A DNA stretch of 35,675 nt from Clostridia bacterium (GTDB lineage: Bacteria; Bacillota; Clostridia; Oscillospirales; CAG-272). The notes under the pieces are model-generated. The model did no database searches. It was not told where the DNA came from and saw only the letters and a list, made by a program, of their open reading frames with translations. This document shows, one piece after another, positions 15,986-22,851 of the stretch (position 1 is the stretch's first letter; each line of letters begins with the position of its first letter). The DNA lies in assembly GCA_017396225.1 (NCBI GenBank), contig JAFQMP010000002.1, positions 1 to 35,675 of the forward strand, written 5' to 3'. Both the position numbers and the translations under genes were made by a program.

Positions 15986-17043
15986 GCGGGGGCGCCCCCT
16001 TTCAGGAAAAAGTCGGTGAGTGCTGAGGCGGCAATCTGATATGTGACAGATTTGCCGATTGCAGTCGGTAAAATCAGCGTGATGTGATTTCCTGTACGCT
16101 TTTTGTCAAGCAGGGCATAGCGTGCAAGCTCCTCTGCACGGTAAGGGCAGACCGTGTCAAGCCCATAACGGGTCAGTAGGCCTTCCATGTGTGCGGGAAG
16201 TGATTCATCGCAAAGCGAAAGCGCGACGGCGGCCTTTGCCGCAAGCAGCATGCCGATTGCAACGGCGTGGCCGTGCGGAATGCGGTGCTCTGACAGCTTT
16301 TCAATGGCGTGACCTGCCGTGTGGCCGAGGTTGAGGAGCCGTCTTATACCGCTTTCGCGCTCGTCTGCCTCCACAATATCACGCTTATGGGCAACACAGC
16401 GTGCAATCACATCTTCCATGCTGTTTTTGATGTCACCGGCAAGCACCTCAAGCAGGGCGGGGTTGCCGATATAGCCGTATTTGAGTATCTCCGCCATACC
16501 GTCAGCCAGATAATCCTCAGGCAACGTCGTTAACACTGCGGGGTCGCACAAAACCTCTATGGGCTGCCAGAAGGCGCCGCAAAGATTTTTGCCCGCAGCG
16601 AGGTTGATGGCGGTTTTGCCGCCTACCGAGGAGTCAACCATGGCAAGCAGACTGGTGGGAACCTGATAGTAGGGGATTCCGCGCAGATAGGTTGCGGCGG
16701 CAAAGCCTGCAAGGTCGCCGATGACACCGCCGCCGAGGGCAACCACACAGTCGCTGCGCGTAAAGCCCGCATCTGCCAGCTGAAGCCAGAGCTTTGTCAG
16801 GCGGTGTGCGTCCTTGGAGCGCTCACCTGCGGGTGCAATATGGGTAAATACAGTAAAGCCTGCCGCCTCCAGTGCGCCACAAACCGTCTCACCGTAAAGC
16901 GGGTAGACGTGGTCGTCCGATACCAGAAATACGGCACTTTTGGGCGGAATCAGGCCCGACAGACGTGCGCCAATTGAGTCGAGCAGTCCCTTGCCGATTA
17001 CAACATCGTAGGTGCGTGAGGTCTTGACAGTAATTGTTGTCAT
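15982..17043 (-). CDS. aroB: 3-dehydroquinate synthase
   Basis: It cyclises DAHP to 3-dehydroquinate using NAD+ and a divalent metal. The 353-aa protein has GGGVIGDLAGFAAATYLRGI (NAD site), VPTSLLAMVDSSVGGKTAIN, LKYGYI, and the metal ligands in NLGHTAGHAIE and HGHAVAIGM. ATG 17043 is chosen over the in-frame ATG 17055, because GGAG sits six bases ahead of the former and no SD precedes the latter. Only 24 bp separate it from the TetR-family gene upstream, with no promoter or terminator seen between. It is therefore very likely transcribed from the tetR promoter. Confidence 0.97.
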   Translation of the reverse strand: MTTITVKTSRTYDVVIGKGLLDSIGARLSGLIPPKSAVFLVSDDHVYPLYGETVCGALEAAGFTVFTHIAPAGERSKDAHRLTKLWLQLADAGFTRSDCVVALGGGVIGDLAGFAAATYLRGIPYYQVPTSLLAMVDSSVGGKTAINLAAGKNLCGAFWQPIEVLCDPAVLTTLPEDYLADGMAEILKYGYIGNPALLEVLAGDIKNSMEDVIARCVAHKRDIVEADERESGIRRLLNLGHTAGHAIEKLSEHRIPHGHAVAIGMLLAAKAAVALSLCDESLPAHMEGLLTRYGLDTVCPYRAEELARYALLDKKRTGNHITLILPTAIGKSVTYQIAASALTDFFLKGGAPA

Positions 17044-17067
17044 AACATTCTCCATTCAGGGGGTCTT

Positions 17068-17625
17068 TCAGGTGAGGGCGGTGCTATCAAAGGGGGAGAG
17101 GGAGCCGCTTGCTGCCATTTCAGCGCAGAAGCGCGCCATTTCGGCAGGGGATTCCTGCAAGCCGCCCTTCAGCCATTCGATAAAAACATTGTAAAACGCG
17201 CCCGCTATAAAAAAGCGGTGATAGCGCTCTGCCGCGCTGTCATTTTTTGGGGGGAAGGTGATAAACATATTTTTGATGAGTGCGGTTAAAATCAGCTCGC
17301 CGAGATGTGCGCGGTAGGCAACAATTGCCAGGTCGCTGTATTTGTCGAGCTGCTCAAAGAGTGCCAGAAAGTATTCATAGGGTACGGTGGAGGAACGGCT
17401 CCCCACAATCTGGCGGTGAATGTCCTCACCTACCTCATCAATGTATTTTTTGAAAATATCCTCCTTCGAGGTATAGTTGCGGTAATAGGCCATACGGGAC
17501 ACCCCCGCTTTTTTGGCGATGTCCGTAATGGTAATGGTATGATAATCCCTGACCTTCATCAGCTCGACAAGTGCGGTGACGATGCACTCCTTTGCCAGGC
17601 GGTTGGATTCGCTTCCTTTTGACAT
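17068..17625 (-). CDS. TetR/AcrR-family transcriptional regulator heading the aro operon
   Basis: A 185-aa regulator with an N-terminal helix-turn-helix: SNRLAKECIVTALVELMKVRDYHTITITDIAKKAGVSRMAYYRNYTSKEDIF, the typical TetR three-helix DNA head at residues 7-60. The C-terminal ligand and dimer domain is helical and unlike any named sensor I can identify. It is the first gene of an apparent operon with aroB-aroA-aroC-chorismate mutase-aroEK-aroQ. Its own promoter carries two 14-bp palindromes over the -10, so it probably represses itself and the genes behind it. The ligand is unknown; a shikimate-pathway metabolite or aromatic compound is an inference from context. The SD GGAGG lies 5 bp before ATG 17625. 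Confidence 0.9.
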   Translation of the reverse strand: MSKGSESNRLAKECIVTALVELMKVRDYHTITITDIAKKAGVSRMAYYRNYTSKEDIFKKYIDEVGEDIHRQIVGSRSSTVPYEYFLALFEQLDKYSDLAIVAYRAHLGELILTALIKNMFITFPPKNDSAAERYHRFFIAGAFYNVFIEWLKGGLQESPAEMARFCAEMAASGSLSPFDSTALT

Positions 17626-17660
17626 AAAGACCTCCGATTTTTTATGATGCAGTCATAACG

Positions 17661-17689
17661 GTTACAACTGTAACTGTTACCAGTGTAAC
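17661..17689. promoter_or_regulatory. Twin palindromic operator of the TetR-family regulator
   Basis: Two 14-bp palindromes of the form GTTAC-N4-GTAAC lie in tandem at 17661-17674 and 17676-17689, one base apart, so their centres are 15 bp apart. The second covers the -10 hexamer of the minus-strand tetR promoter. Size, symmetry and position match TetR-family operators, and two adjacent sites suggest paired dimers binding. The assignment to this regulator rests on position and symmetry only. Confidence 0.8.
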
Positions 17690-17710
17690 ACATAACGAGA
17701 GGGTTGTCAA
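17682..17710 (-). promoter_or_regulatory. Sigma-A promoter of the tetR-aroBAC-aroEK-aroQ operon
   Basis: Read on the minus strand, -35 TTGACA (17710-17705) and -10 TACACT (17687-17682) are 17 bp apart. The -10 lies inside the upstream-most palindromic operator. The promoter sits about 55 bp before the regulator start and just after the tyrA stop. Confidence 0.82.
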
Positions 17711-17760
17711 GTCTTTCGTGAGGTGCTTACGGTGCAGGGTACGCGTTCTGTTTCGGACGC

Positions 17761-18618
17761 TTATTTTTTATCAAACAGCACTCTGCGCGCGGTGGAATGG
17801 CGCATCACCCTTCTTATACCGTCTGTATCCTCAGCTGCAAGCATATCCTTCAGCTCTGTGAATTTATCGATGAACATACGCATCTGTTCAAGGAGCACGT
17901 CCTTGTTTGCAAGAAAGAGCTCGCTCCACATCGCATCATTGATTTTCGCGATACGCGTGAGGTCGCGGAAGGAGTCGCCTGTAAATTTCTCCAGATTCTC
18001 CTTATCGTTGCAGGTCATCAGCGTAATGGCGATGCAGTGTGTGAGCTGAGAAAGAAAGCCAATCATTTCATCGTGCTCCTCGGGTGAGAGGGTTGCCACG
18101 TTGGCAAATCCAAGCAGTCTGCCGAGCTCGGTACAGGTTTTTATTGCCTCGGGGGTGTTTGTTGGGGTGGGAGTTACGATGTAGTTTGCACCGATAAAGA
18201 GGGTATCGATGCTGTTTTCAACGCCCGAAACCTCGCGGCCCGCCATGGGGTGCGCCGCAATAAATTCAACATCGGGGCGGAGCATATCCTGTATCTGATA
18301 TACAATGCTGCGCTTTACACCGGTCACATCGGTAATCAGTGCGCCGCTTTTGAAAAGCGCTTGATTTTTTTCAATCCACTCAACGAATACGTGCGGATAC
18401 AGTGCAAAAATGACGAGGTCGGCTTCGCCAATCAGCCGTTCATCGGGTGCTGTTGCACCCTCGTCAATGATATGCGCACGGCATGCGTAGTCGATGTCGC
18501 TTTGCTCCAGGGTAATGGCGCTGATATGAAATCCAAAGCGCTTCAGCACCCTCGCGTAGCTTCCGCCCAACAGGCCAAGCCCGACAATCAATATTTTTTT
18601 ACTTGTGTCAACAATCAT
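17761..18618 (-). CDS. tyrA: Prephenate dehydrogenase
   Basis: It oxidatively decarboxylates prephenate to 4-hydroxyphenylpyruvate for tyrosine. The 285-aa protein opens with the Rossmann loop ILIVGLGLLGGSYA (residues about 9-22) and keeps TDVTGVKRSIV, FIAAHPMAGREVSG with the catalytic His, and the helical dimerisation half. The C-terminal ACT domain found in many TyrA proteins is missing, so direct tyrosine feedback through that domain is not expected. ATG 18618 follows AAGGAG. It lies 35 bp after pheA and is the last gene before the tetR promoter. No strong terminator is seen in the gap, so read-through into the tetR operon is possible. Confidence 0.95.
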   Translation of the reverse strand: MIVDTSKKILIVGLGLLGGSYARVLKRFGFHISAITLEQSDIDYACRAHIIDEGATAPDERLIGEADLVIFALYPHVFVEWIEKNQALFKSGALITDVTGVKRSIVYQIQDMLRPDVEFIAAHPMAGREVSGVENSIDTLFIGANYIVTPTPTNTPEAIKTCTELGRLLGFANVATLSPEEHDEMIGFLSQLTHCIAITLMTCNDKENLEKFTGDSFRDLTRIAKINDAMWSELFLANKDVLLEQMRMFIDKFTELKDMLAAEDTDGIRRVMRHSTARRVLFDKK

Positions 18619-18653
18619 GGTGGCACTCCTTGTTCAAATTGATAACGCGAAAC

Positions 18654-19742
18654 TTATATCTCGGTGTGCGGTGCAAATGTGCCGGCTATCTTGAGCTTGT
18701 CGCACACCTTGCCAAGCTCCTCCATCATGGCAGCCCCCTGCGCGGTATCGAGAGAGCCGTCAATTTCCACGTAGAAGTAATACTGCCAGGAATGCTTTCT
18801 CATCGGTCTGCTGCGCAGCGCCGTCATATTGTAGCCGTGCTTGCCGATAATGCCAATGGCGTTGGCAAGCGAGCCCGCCTCGTGCTTTACCGTGAAGAGC
18901 AGCACCGTGCTGGAAAGTGCCTCGGTGCTTGCCTTGACCTTCGATAAAATGGCAAAGCGCGTGGTGTTTTCGCCGCTTTTGTTGATGTTGGCGGCAAGAA
19001 TTTTCAGTCCGTAGATTTTCGCGGTTTCCGCACTTGCGATGGCACCGAGAGATTTGTCCTTTCCCTCTGCAACAGCTTTTGCGGCAAGGGCGGTGTTGGT
19101 CGCCTCCTCTGCGGGAAGGCCGCGTAATTCCAGATAATCGTGGCATTGACTGAGGGCTTGCGGGTGACTTATCACGCGCTTGATGTCCTCCGGCGTTGCA
19201 TCGGGCAAGCCGAGCAGATGCTGATGAATTTCCAATTCATAAATGCCGTTGATGAAGAGCTCACCTGAGAATATCAAATCCATGGTTTGTCCGACCTCGC
19301 CCGCGTAGCTGTTCTCAATGGGGAGCACCGCTACATCACAATCGCCCCGCAGCGCCGCATCGTAGGCGGCCTTGAAATCGCTGAAGGAAACAGCGTTTCC
19401 TTCAGGGAAAATTCTGCCTGCGGCAATATGCGCAAAGGCACCCTCCACACCGCTGTACGCCACGCGCAAGCCGCTTTGCATGCGGTACTGGTAGCTGCGG
19501 GAAAGTGACATCAGATGCTTCAGATAGTCAATGTAATATCCCTTCAGAACCTCGTCCTCTATAAGGGTCGCGTTTTGTGCGATGACCGTCTCCTCGCGCT
19601 TTTTGTCGAGAATCGGCAGTCCAAACTCCTTTTTGTGCGCGTAAACCAGCTCGGCGGCCCGCATTCTTTTCTCAAAAAGCGCCGCCATTTGCGCGTCAAC
19701 CTCATTGATGATTTTTCTTGCTTCCGTCAGCTTGTTTGACAT
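18654..19742 (-). CDS. pheA: Bifunctional chorismate mutase-prephenate dehydratase (P-protein)
   Basis: It converts chorismate to prephenate, then to phenylpyruvate, for phenylalanine. Of 362 aa, residues 1-90 are the mutase (EARKIINEVDAQMAALFEKRMRAAELV..YKKEFGLPILDKKREE-like). About 92-270 are the dehydratase, with LPIENSYAGEVGQT and the catalytic GENTTRFAIL. About 278-350 are the ACT regulatory domain, with GSLANAIGIIGKHGYNMTALRSRP. The ACT phenylalanine motifs are recognisable in modified form (GSLA for GALV, RSRP for ESRP), so Phe feedback is likely. It starts 18 bp after the DAHP synthase stop. The fusion order is the one known from E. coli PheA. Confidence 0.96.
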   Translation of the reverse strand: MSNKLTEARKIINEVDAQMAALFEKRMRAAELVYAHKKEFGLPILDKKREETVIAQNATLIEDEVLKGYYIDYLKHLMSLSRSYQYRMQSGLRVAYSGVEGAFAHIAAGRIFPEGNAVSFSDFKAAYDAALRGDCDVAVLPIENSYAGEVGQTMDLIFSGELFINGIYELEIHQHLLGLPDATPEDIKRVISHPQALSQCHDYLELRGLPAEEATNTALAAKAVAEGKDKSLGAIASAETAKIYGLKILAANINKSGENTTRFAILSKVKASTEALSSTVLLFTVKHEAGSLANAIGIIGKHGYNMTALRSRPMRKHSWQYYFYVEIDGSLDTAQGAAMMEELGKVCDKLKIAGTFAPHTEI

Positions 19743-19760
19743 TTTCCTTTTTTCCTTTAA

Positions 19761-20783
19761 TTAAAGCTTATCTGCAATATCAAAAATCAGCTGCTCGGTC
19801 TTTTCCCAACCGAGGCAGGGGTCTGTAATTGATTTGCCGAAAACGTGTTCAGAGGTGCTTTGTGCGCCGTCCTCAAGGTAGCTTTCTATCATCAGTCCCT
19901 TGACCAGACGCTTGATGTCGGCGTTTTGGTTACGGCTGTGCACAATGTCCTTGGCAATACGAATCTGCTCAAGATACTTTTTGCCCGAATTGTTGTGGTT
20001 GGTGTCTACGATAACCGAGGGGTTGCGGAGTCCCGATTTTGCGTAAAACTCCTGCACGCGCAGCAAATCCTCATAATGGTAGTTGGATACGCTTCTGCCT
20101 GCGTAGTCCACGTAGCCGCGCAAAATGGCGTGCGCCAGGGGATTGCCGTCGCTCGTTACCTCCCAGCCACGGTAAATGAAGGTGTGGCTTGACTGGGCAG
20201 CCACAATAGAATTCATCATCACGCCGAGGTCGCCGCCCGTGGGGTTTTTCATACCGACGGGAACCTCAATGCCGCTGGCTGTCAACCTGTGCTGCTGGTT
20301 CTCCACGGAGCGCGCACCCACGGCAACATAGGAGAGCAAATCCGAAAGGTAGCGGTAATTTTCGGGGTAGAGCATTTCATCGGCACAGGAAAAATCGTAA
20401 TCGCGCAGGGCAGACATATGCAGCTCTCTGATTGCAACGATGCCCTTGTACATATCGGGCTTGGCATCGGGGTCAGGCTGGTGCAGCATACCCTTGTAGC
20501 CCTGTCCTGTGGTGCGCGGCTTGTTGGTGTAGATGCGGGGAATGATGATGATTTTGTCGGAAACCTGCTCCTCTATACGGCGCAGTCTGGAGATATATTC
20601 AAGCACCGGCTCTCTGTGGTCAGCGGAGCAGGGACCGATGACGAGAATAAATTTGTCCGAGCGACTCTCAAATACCGCACGGATACTCTCATCGCGTGCT
20701 GCCTTGACCTGCTCCATGTGTGCAGTCAGGGGATATTCCTTTTTGACCTCTTGGGGAATGGGAAGCTTTCTGTGGAAATTCAT
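19761..20783 (-). CDS. aroF: 3-deoxy-7-phosphoheptulonate (DAHP) synthase, class I alpha
   Basis: It condenses PEP with erythrose-4-phosphate, the committed step into aromatics. The 340-aa protein is of the E. coli AroG/F/H type: VIGPCSADHREPVLEY, IPRIYTNKPRTTGQGYKGML, the GARSVENQQHR stretch, PVGMKNPTGGD, and metal/substrate residues in VDTNHNNSGK, then GKSITDPCLGWE. This class usually has an N-terminal feedback region, present here in short form. The start ATG 20783 follows GAGGTG. Upstream lie a terminator and a Phe/Tyr leader peptide, so expression is probably attenuated when Phe and Tyr are plentiful. Which isozyme name applies (aroF or aroG) cannot be decided. Confidence 0.96.
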   Translation of the reverse strand: MNFHRKLPIPQEVKKEYPLTAHMEQVKAARDESIRAVFESRSDKFILVIGPCSADHREPVLEYISRLRRIEEQVSDKIIIIPRIYTNKPRTTGQGYKGMLHQPDPDAKPDMYKGIVAIRELHMSALRDYDFSCADEMLYPENYRYLSDLLSYVAVGARSVENQQHRLTASGIEVPVGMKNPTGGDLGVMMNSIVAAQSSHTFIYRGWEVTSDGNPLAHAILRGYVDYAGRSVSNYHYEDLLRVQEFYAKSGLRNPSVIVDTNHNNSGKKYLEQIRIAKDIVHSRNQNADIKRLVKGLMIESYLEDGAQSTSEHVFGKSITDPCLGWEKTEQLIFDIADKL

Positions 20784-20816
20784 TACGACACCTCATTTCT
20801 GAAACTGTTTGATTCT

Positions 20817-20868
20817 AAAATAAAAAGCCCGCGTTTCGATATGCCTTTCAGGCACGACGAATGCGGAC
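20817..20868 (-). terminator. Attenuator: intrinsic terminator between the Phe/Tyr leader ORF and DAHP synthase
   Basis: On the minus strand the arms 20868-20863 (GTCCGC) and 20832-20827 (GCGGGC) close a long hairpin. It continues through TTCG/CGAA and GTGCC/GGCAT to a TGAAA loop, and is followed by TTTTTATTTT (20826-20817). It begins about 31 bp after the leader stop and ends about 33 bp before the aroF start. Its 5' arm is preceded by CGGAC (20874-20870) and by a possible hairpin over the leader stop (TCCGA at 20911-20907 with TCGGA at 20888-20884), candidates for alternative pairing. Confidence 0.85.
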
Positions 20869-20899
20869 TGTCCGTATTTTGCTTCCGATGATATAGACC

Positions 20900-20977
20900 T
20901 TACATCTCGGATTTCACAAAAGTCGGGCAGCCCTTGGCAAAGTAATAAAAGTAATAAAAGAACTTACTTGCGGTCAT
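20900..20977 (-). CDS. Phe/Tyr leader peptide of the aroF-pheA-tyrA operon
   Basis: A 25-codon frame starts at ATG 20977, eight bases after a perfect AAAGGAGG (20993-20986). It begins Met-Thr-Ala-Ser-Lys, then codons 6-13 are Phe-Phe-Tyr-Tyr-Phe-Tyr-Tyr-Phe, and it ends Ser-Glu-Met. Eight consecutive aromatic codons out of 25 are far beyond chance. It follows a consensus promoter and precedes an intrinsic terminator and the DAHP synthase gene. The arrangement is that of amino-acid attenuation, as known from the E. coli pheL leader. The ribosome would stall on Phe/Tyr codons when charged tRNAs are scarce and prevent the terminator. Sequence and layout are seen directly; the mechanism is inferred. 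Confidence 0.9.
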   Translation of the reverse strand: MTASKFFYYFYYFAKGCPTFVKSEM

Positions 20978-21010
20978 GACTGGCGCCTCCTTTGTGATGT
21001 ATTTGTTCAC

Positions 21011-21039
21011 ATTATACGCCCCATTTTTCTGTTTGTCAA
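21011..21039 (-). promoter_or_regulatory. Consensus sigma-A promoter of the aromatic leader operon
   Basis: On the minus strand, -35 TTGACA (21039-21034) and -10 TATAAT (21016-21011), both perfect, are 17 bp apart. An A/T tract lies directly upstream (21047-21060), like an UP element. The predicted start is near 21004, giving a leader of about 220 nt before aroF. A perfect promoter fits an operon controlled mainly after initiation. Confidence 0.92.
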
Positions 21040-21127
21040 TAGGATTTTGAAAAAAATTTTTCCCTGAGACGGATTTGTGTGCCCGTTGGTTTTTGTCGGC
21101 TGCACGTGACTTTTTTCGTCAAAAATA

Positions 21128-21156
21128 TTGACTTTTCGCGCGTGCTGTGATATAGT
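21128..21156 (+). promoter_or_regulatory. Sigma-A promoter of mscL
   Basis: -35 TTGACT (21128-21133) and -10 TATAGT (21151-21156) with 17-bp spacing lie 33 bp before the mscL start. Confidence 0.8.
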
Positions 21157-21188
21157 CAAGATAACATTTGAAAGAGAGGAATTATAGA

Positions 21189-21848
21189 ATGGGTAAGGCT
21201 GATTTGGAGCAGCTGCAGGCCCGCATCGAGGCGGGCGAAAAACGAGAAAGAAAGGAAAAATTAAAGCAAATGAAAAAGGAAATGAAGAAAAAGCGTGTTG
21301 GCTTTTTCCAGGATTTCAAGAAGTTTATCACGCGCGGCAACGTGCTTGATATGGCTGTCGGTGTTATCGTTGGCGGCGCGTTTACCGCAATCATCAACGC
21401 ACTCAGCAACAACATCTTAAAGCCCGTTATCAACTGGCTGCTTGCGCTGATTCTGGGTAAGGACACCCTTTCGGAGGTTTTCACCTTCCTGAAAACCGCC
21501 TACGTGCTCGATGAGAACGGCGCAGTGACGAAGGAAATTGACCTTGCTAACTCGATTTACATCGACTGGGGCGCCTTTATCAATGCGATTATCAACTTTC
21601 TGCTGATTGCCTTTACGCTCTTCGTCATCGTACGCATTATCAATAATGTGCGTAAGCGTCTTGACGCCAAGGAGCTTGCCGAGGCTGCTGAAAAGGCCAA
21701 GGCTGAGGAAGAAAAGAAGAAGGCCGAGGAGGCCGCAAAGGCAGAGGCTGCCGCAGCTGCCGCAAAGGCAGAGGCTGACCGCCTGGCTGCATTCTTTGCG
21801 AATGTTGAGCGCCAGACCAAGCTGCTCGAGGAGCTTGCGAAGAAATAA
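21189..21848 (+). CDS. mscL: Large-conductance mechanosensitive channel MscL with extended ends
   Basis: MscL is a homopentameric membrane pore that opens under extreme turgor to save cells from osmotic lysis. The core reads FFQDFKKFITRGNVLDMAVGVIVGGAFTAIINAL with the pore-lining first helix, a periplasmic loop, and a second helix INAIINFLLIAFTLFVIVRIIN. ATG 21189 follows AGAGGAA; an earlier in-frame ATG at 21168 has no SD. The protein is 219 aa against a usual 130-150. The excess is a ~37-residue basic N-terminal extension (ERKEKLKQMKKEMKKK) and a ~55-residue Ala/Glu/Lys helical tail, probably a longer cytoplasmic bundle. It is mono-cistronic, with its own promoter and terminator. Confidence 0.95.
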   Translation: MGKADLEQLQARIEAGEKRERKEKLKQMKKEMKKKRVGFFQDFKKFITRGNVLDMAVGVIVGGAFTAIINALSNNILKPVINWLLALILGKDTLSEVFTFLKTAYVLDENGAVTKEIDLANSIYIDWGAFINAIINFLLIAFTLFVIVRIINNVRKRLDAKELAEAAEKAKAEEEKKKAEEAAKAEAAAAAAKAEADRLAAFFANVERQTKLLEELAKK

Positions 21849-21863
21849 TCACGAAATGAAAAG

Positions 21864-21892
21864 AGAGCAGACTGCGCGTCTGCTCTTTTTTT
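21864..21892 (+). terminator. Intrinsic terminator of mscL
   Basis: A perfect 9-bp stem AGAGCAGAC/GTCTGCTCT (21864-21872 with 21878-21886), TGCGC loop, then a run of T to 21892. Confidence 0.9.
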
Positions 21893-21935
21893 GTCATATT
21901 CTGTAATGCGGAGATATTCCGCAGAAAGGAATTTT

Positions 21936-22754
21936 ATGGCAACTCTTATAAATCAGGGGACGCTCTTTTTCACGCCTGACGACGGCGTGCAGCAGTCCCT
22001 TATGACCAATATCACCGAAACCGAGGTGGAGGTCACCTACGGTTTGTCGGTTTTCCACGGCGTTACACCCGATACCTTTGCGGTCGGAGATACGCTTTCT
22101 TATACCGTGGTGCTGCAAAACACGGGCAGTGGTACGCTTTATACCCCCAATGTGGGTATTACTGTGACAGGCGGTACGCTCGCGCTTGTGCCTGACAGCG
22201 TCACGGCCTATCTGCTCACCGCAGACGACGTCACTGCCGTTCCCGTAACCGTGACAGTGGGGGAGCCCTTCGGCTTTGTGATTGACACGGCCATTCCCGT
22301 GGGTGCGCTTGTCTATCTCAATTACCGGGCAACCGTGACTGCCGCCACAGGTGACCTGCTTGTGTCCACTGCCATCGGCGGTGCCAATGCAGGCAGCCCC
22401 ACGGGGCCGATTCTCACCGATAGTGATACCGCGATTGCCAGACGGCAGACCCTGCAAATCACCAAGAGCGCACCTGAGGAGGCATCTGTCGGCGATACGA
22501 TTGCTTACCGCTTTTTCATCACCAACAGCGGCGAGGAATCGGTGACGATTGACGGCCTGACCGATCGGCTCCCCGCAGGCTTCAGCTTTACGGGTGCCGC
22601 CCTGGTTGTCGGCGGCGTGATTGTGCCGCTTGTCGCAGGCGTTGACTATACCGTGACCGATGAGGGGCTCTTTACCCTCACCCCCTCCACGCGTATTACG
22701 CTGCCCGCAGGCTCCTCCGCACAACTCACCATTACCGGTGTCGTAACGGCATAA
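21936..22754 (+). CDS. DUF11 repeat-domain protein without a signal peptide
   Basis: A 272-aa protein with two DUF11-type beta-sandwich repeats. The first is about residues 35-150 (FAVGDTLSYTVVLQNTGSGTLYTPNVGITV). The second is about 180-270 (QTLQITKSAPEEASVGDTIAYRFFITNSGEESVTIDGLTDRLPAGFSF). Such domains usually stud secreted or wall-anchored proteins, yet no signal peptide, membrane segment or sorting motif is visible here. The N-terminus ATLINQGTLFFTPDDG resembles short DUF11 proteins of spore-forming clostridia. ATG 21936 follows GAAAGGA; upstream in-frame codons lie in the mscL terminator. Role unknown; a spore-surface function is possible but unproven. A terminator follows. Confidence 0.8.
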   Translation: MATLINQGTLFFTPDDGVQQSLMTNITETEVEVTYGLSVFHGVTPDTFAVGDTLSYTVVLQNTGSGTLYTPNVGITVTGGTLALVPDSVTAYLLTADDVTAVPVTVTVGEPFGFVIDTAIPVGALVYLNYRATVTAATGDLLVSTAIGGANAGSPTGPILTDSDTAIARRQTLQITKSAPEEASVGDTIAYRFFITNSGEESVTIDGLTDRLPAGFSFTGAALVVGGVIVPLVAGVDYTVTDEGLFTLTPSTRITLPAGSSAQLTITGVVTA

Positions 22755-22760
22755 AATCTT

Positions 22761-22790
22761 GCCCCACTCTCACGGGAGTGGGGCTTTTTT
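22761..22790 (+). terminator. Intrinsic terminator of the DUF11 gene
   Basis: A 9-bp stem GCCCCACTC/GAGTGGGGC (22761-22769 with 22776-22784) followed by six T. Confidence 0.92.
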
Positions 22791-22792
22791 GC

Positions 22793-22821
22793 TTGACAAC
22801 CGCGCACGCGTATGTTACAAT
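22793..22821 (+). promoter_or_regulatory. Sigma-A promoter of the phosphoesterase gene
   Basis: -35 TTGACA (22793-22798) and -10 TACAAT (22816-22821), 17 bp apart, directly after the preceding terminator. Confidence 0.85.
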
Positions 22822-22851
22822 GCAATTACTGAAACCGAAAGAGGTGCAAAA

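Noticed and set aside
20784..21010. T-box riboswitch before DAHP synthase
   Set aside because: The leader is only about 220 nt and lacks the T-box core sequence and specifier-loop layout; most of it is taken up by the leader peptide and terminator.
21700..21780. Repeat array in the mscL tail
   Set aside because: The GCA/GAG-rich repetition encodes an Ala/Glu/Lys helix within the frame; it is low-complexity coding sequence, not a repeat element.
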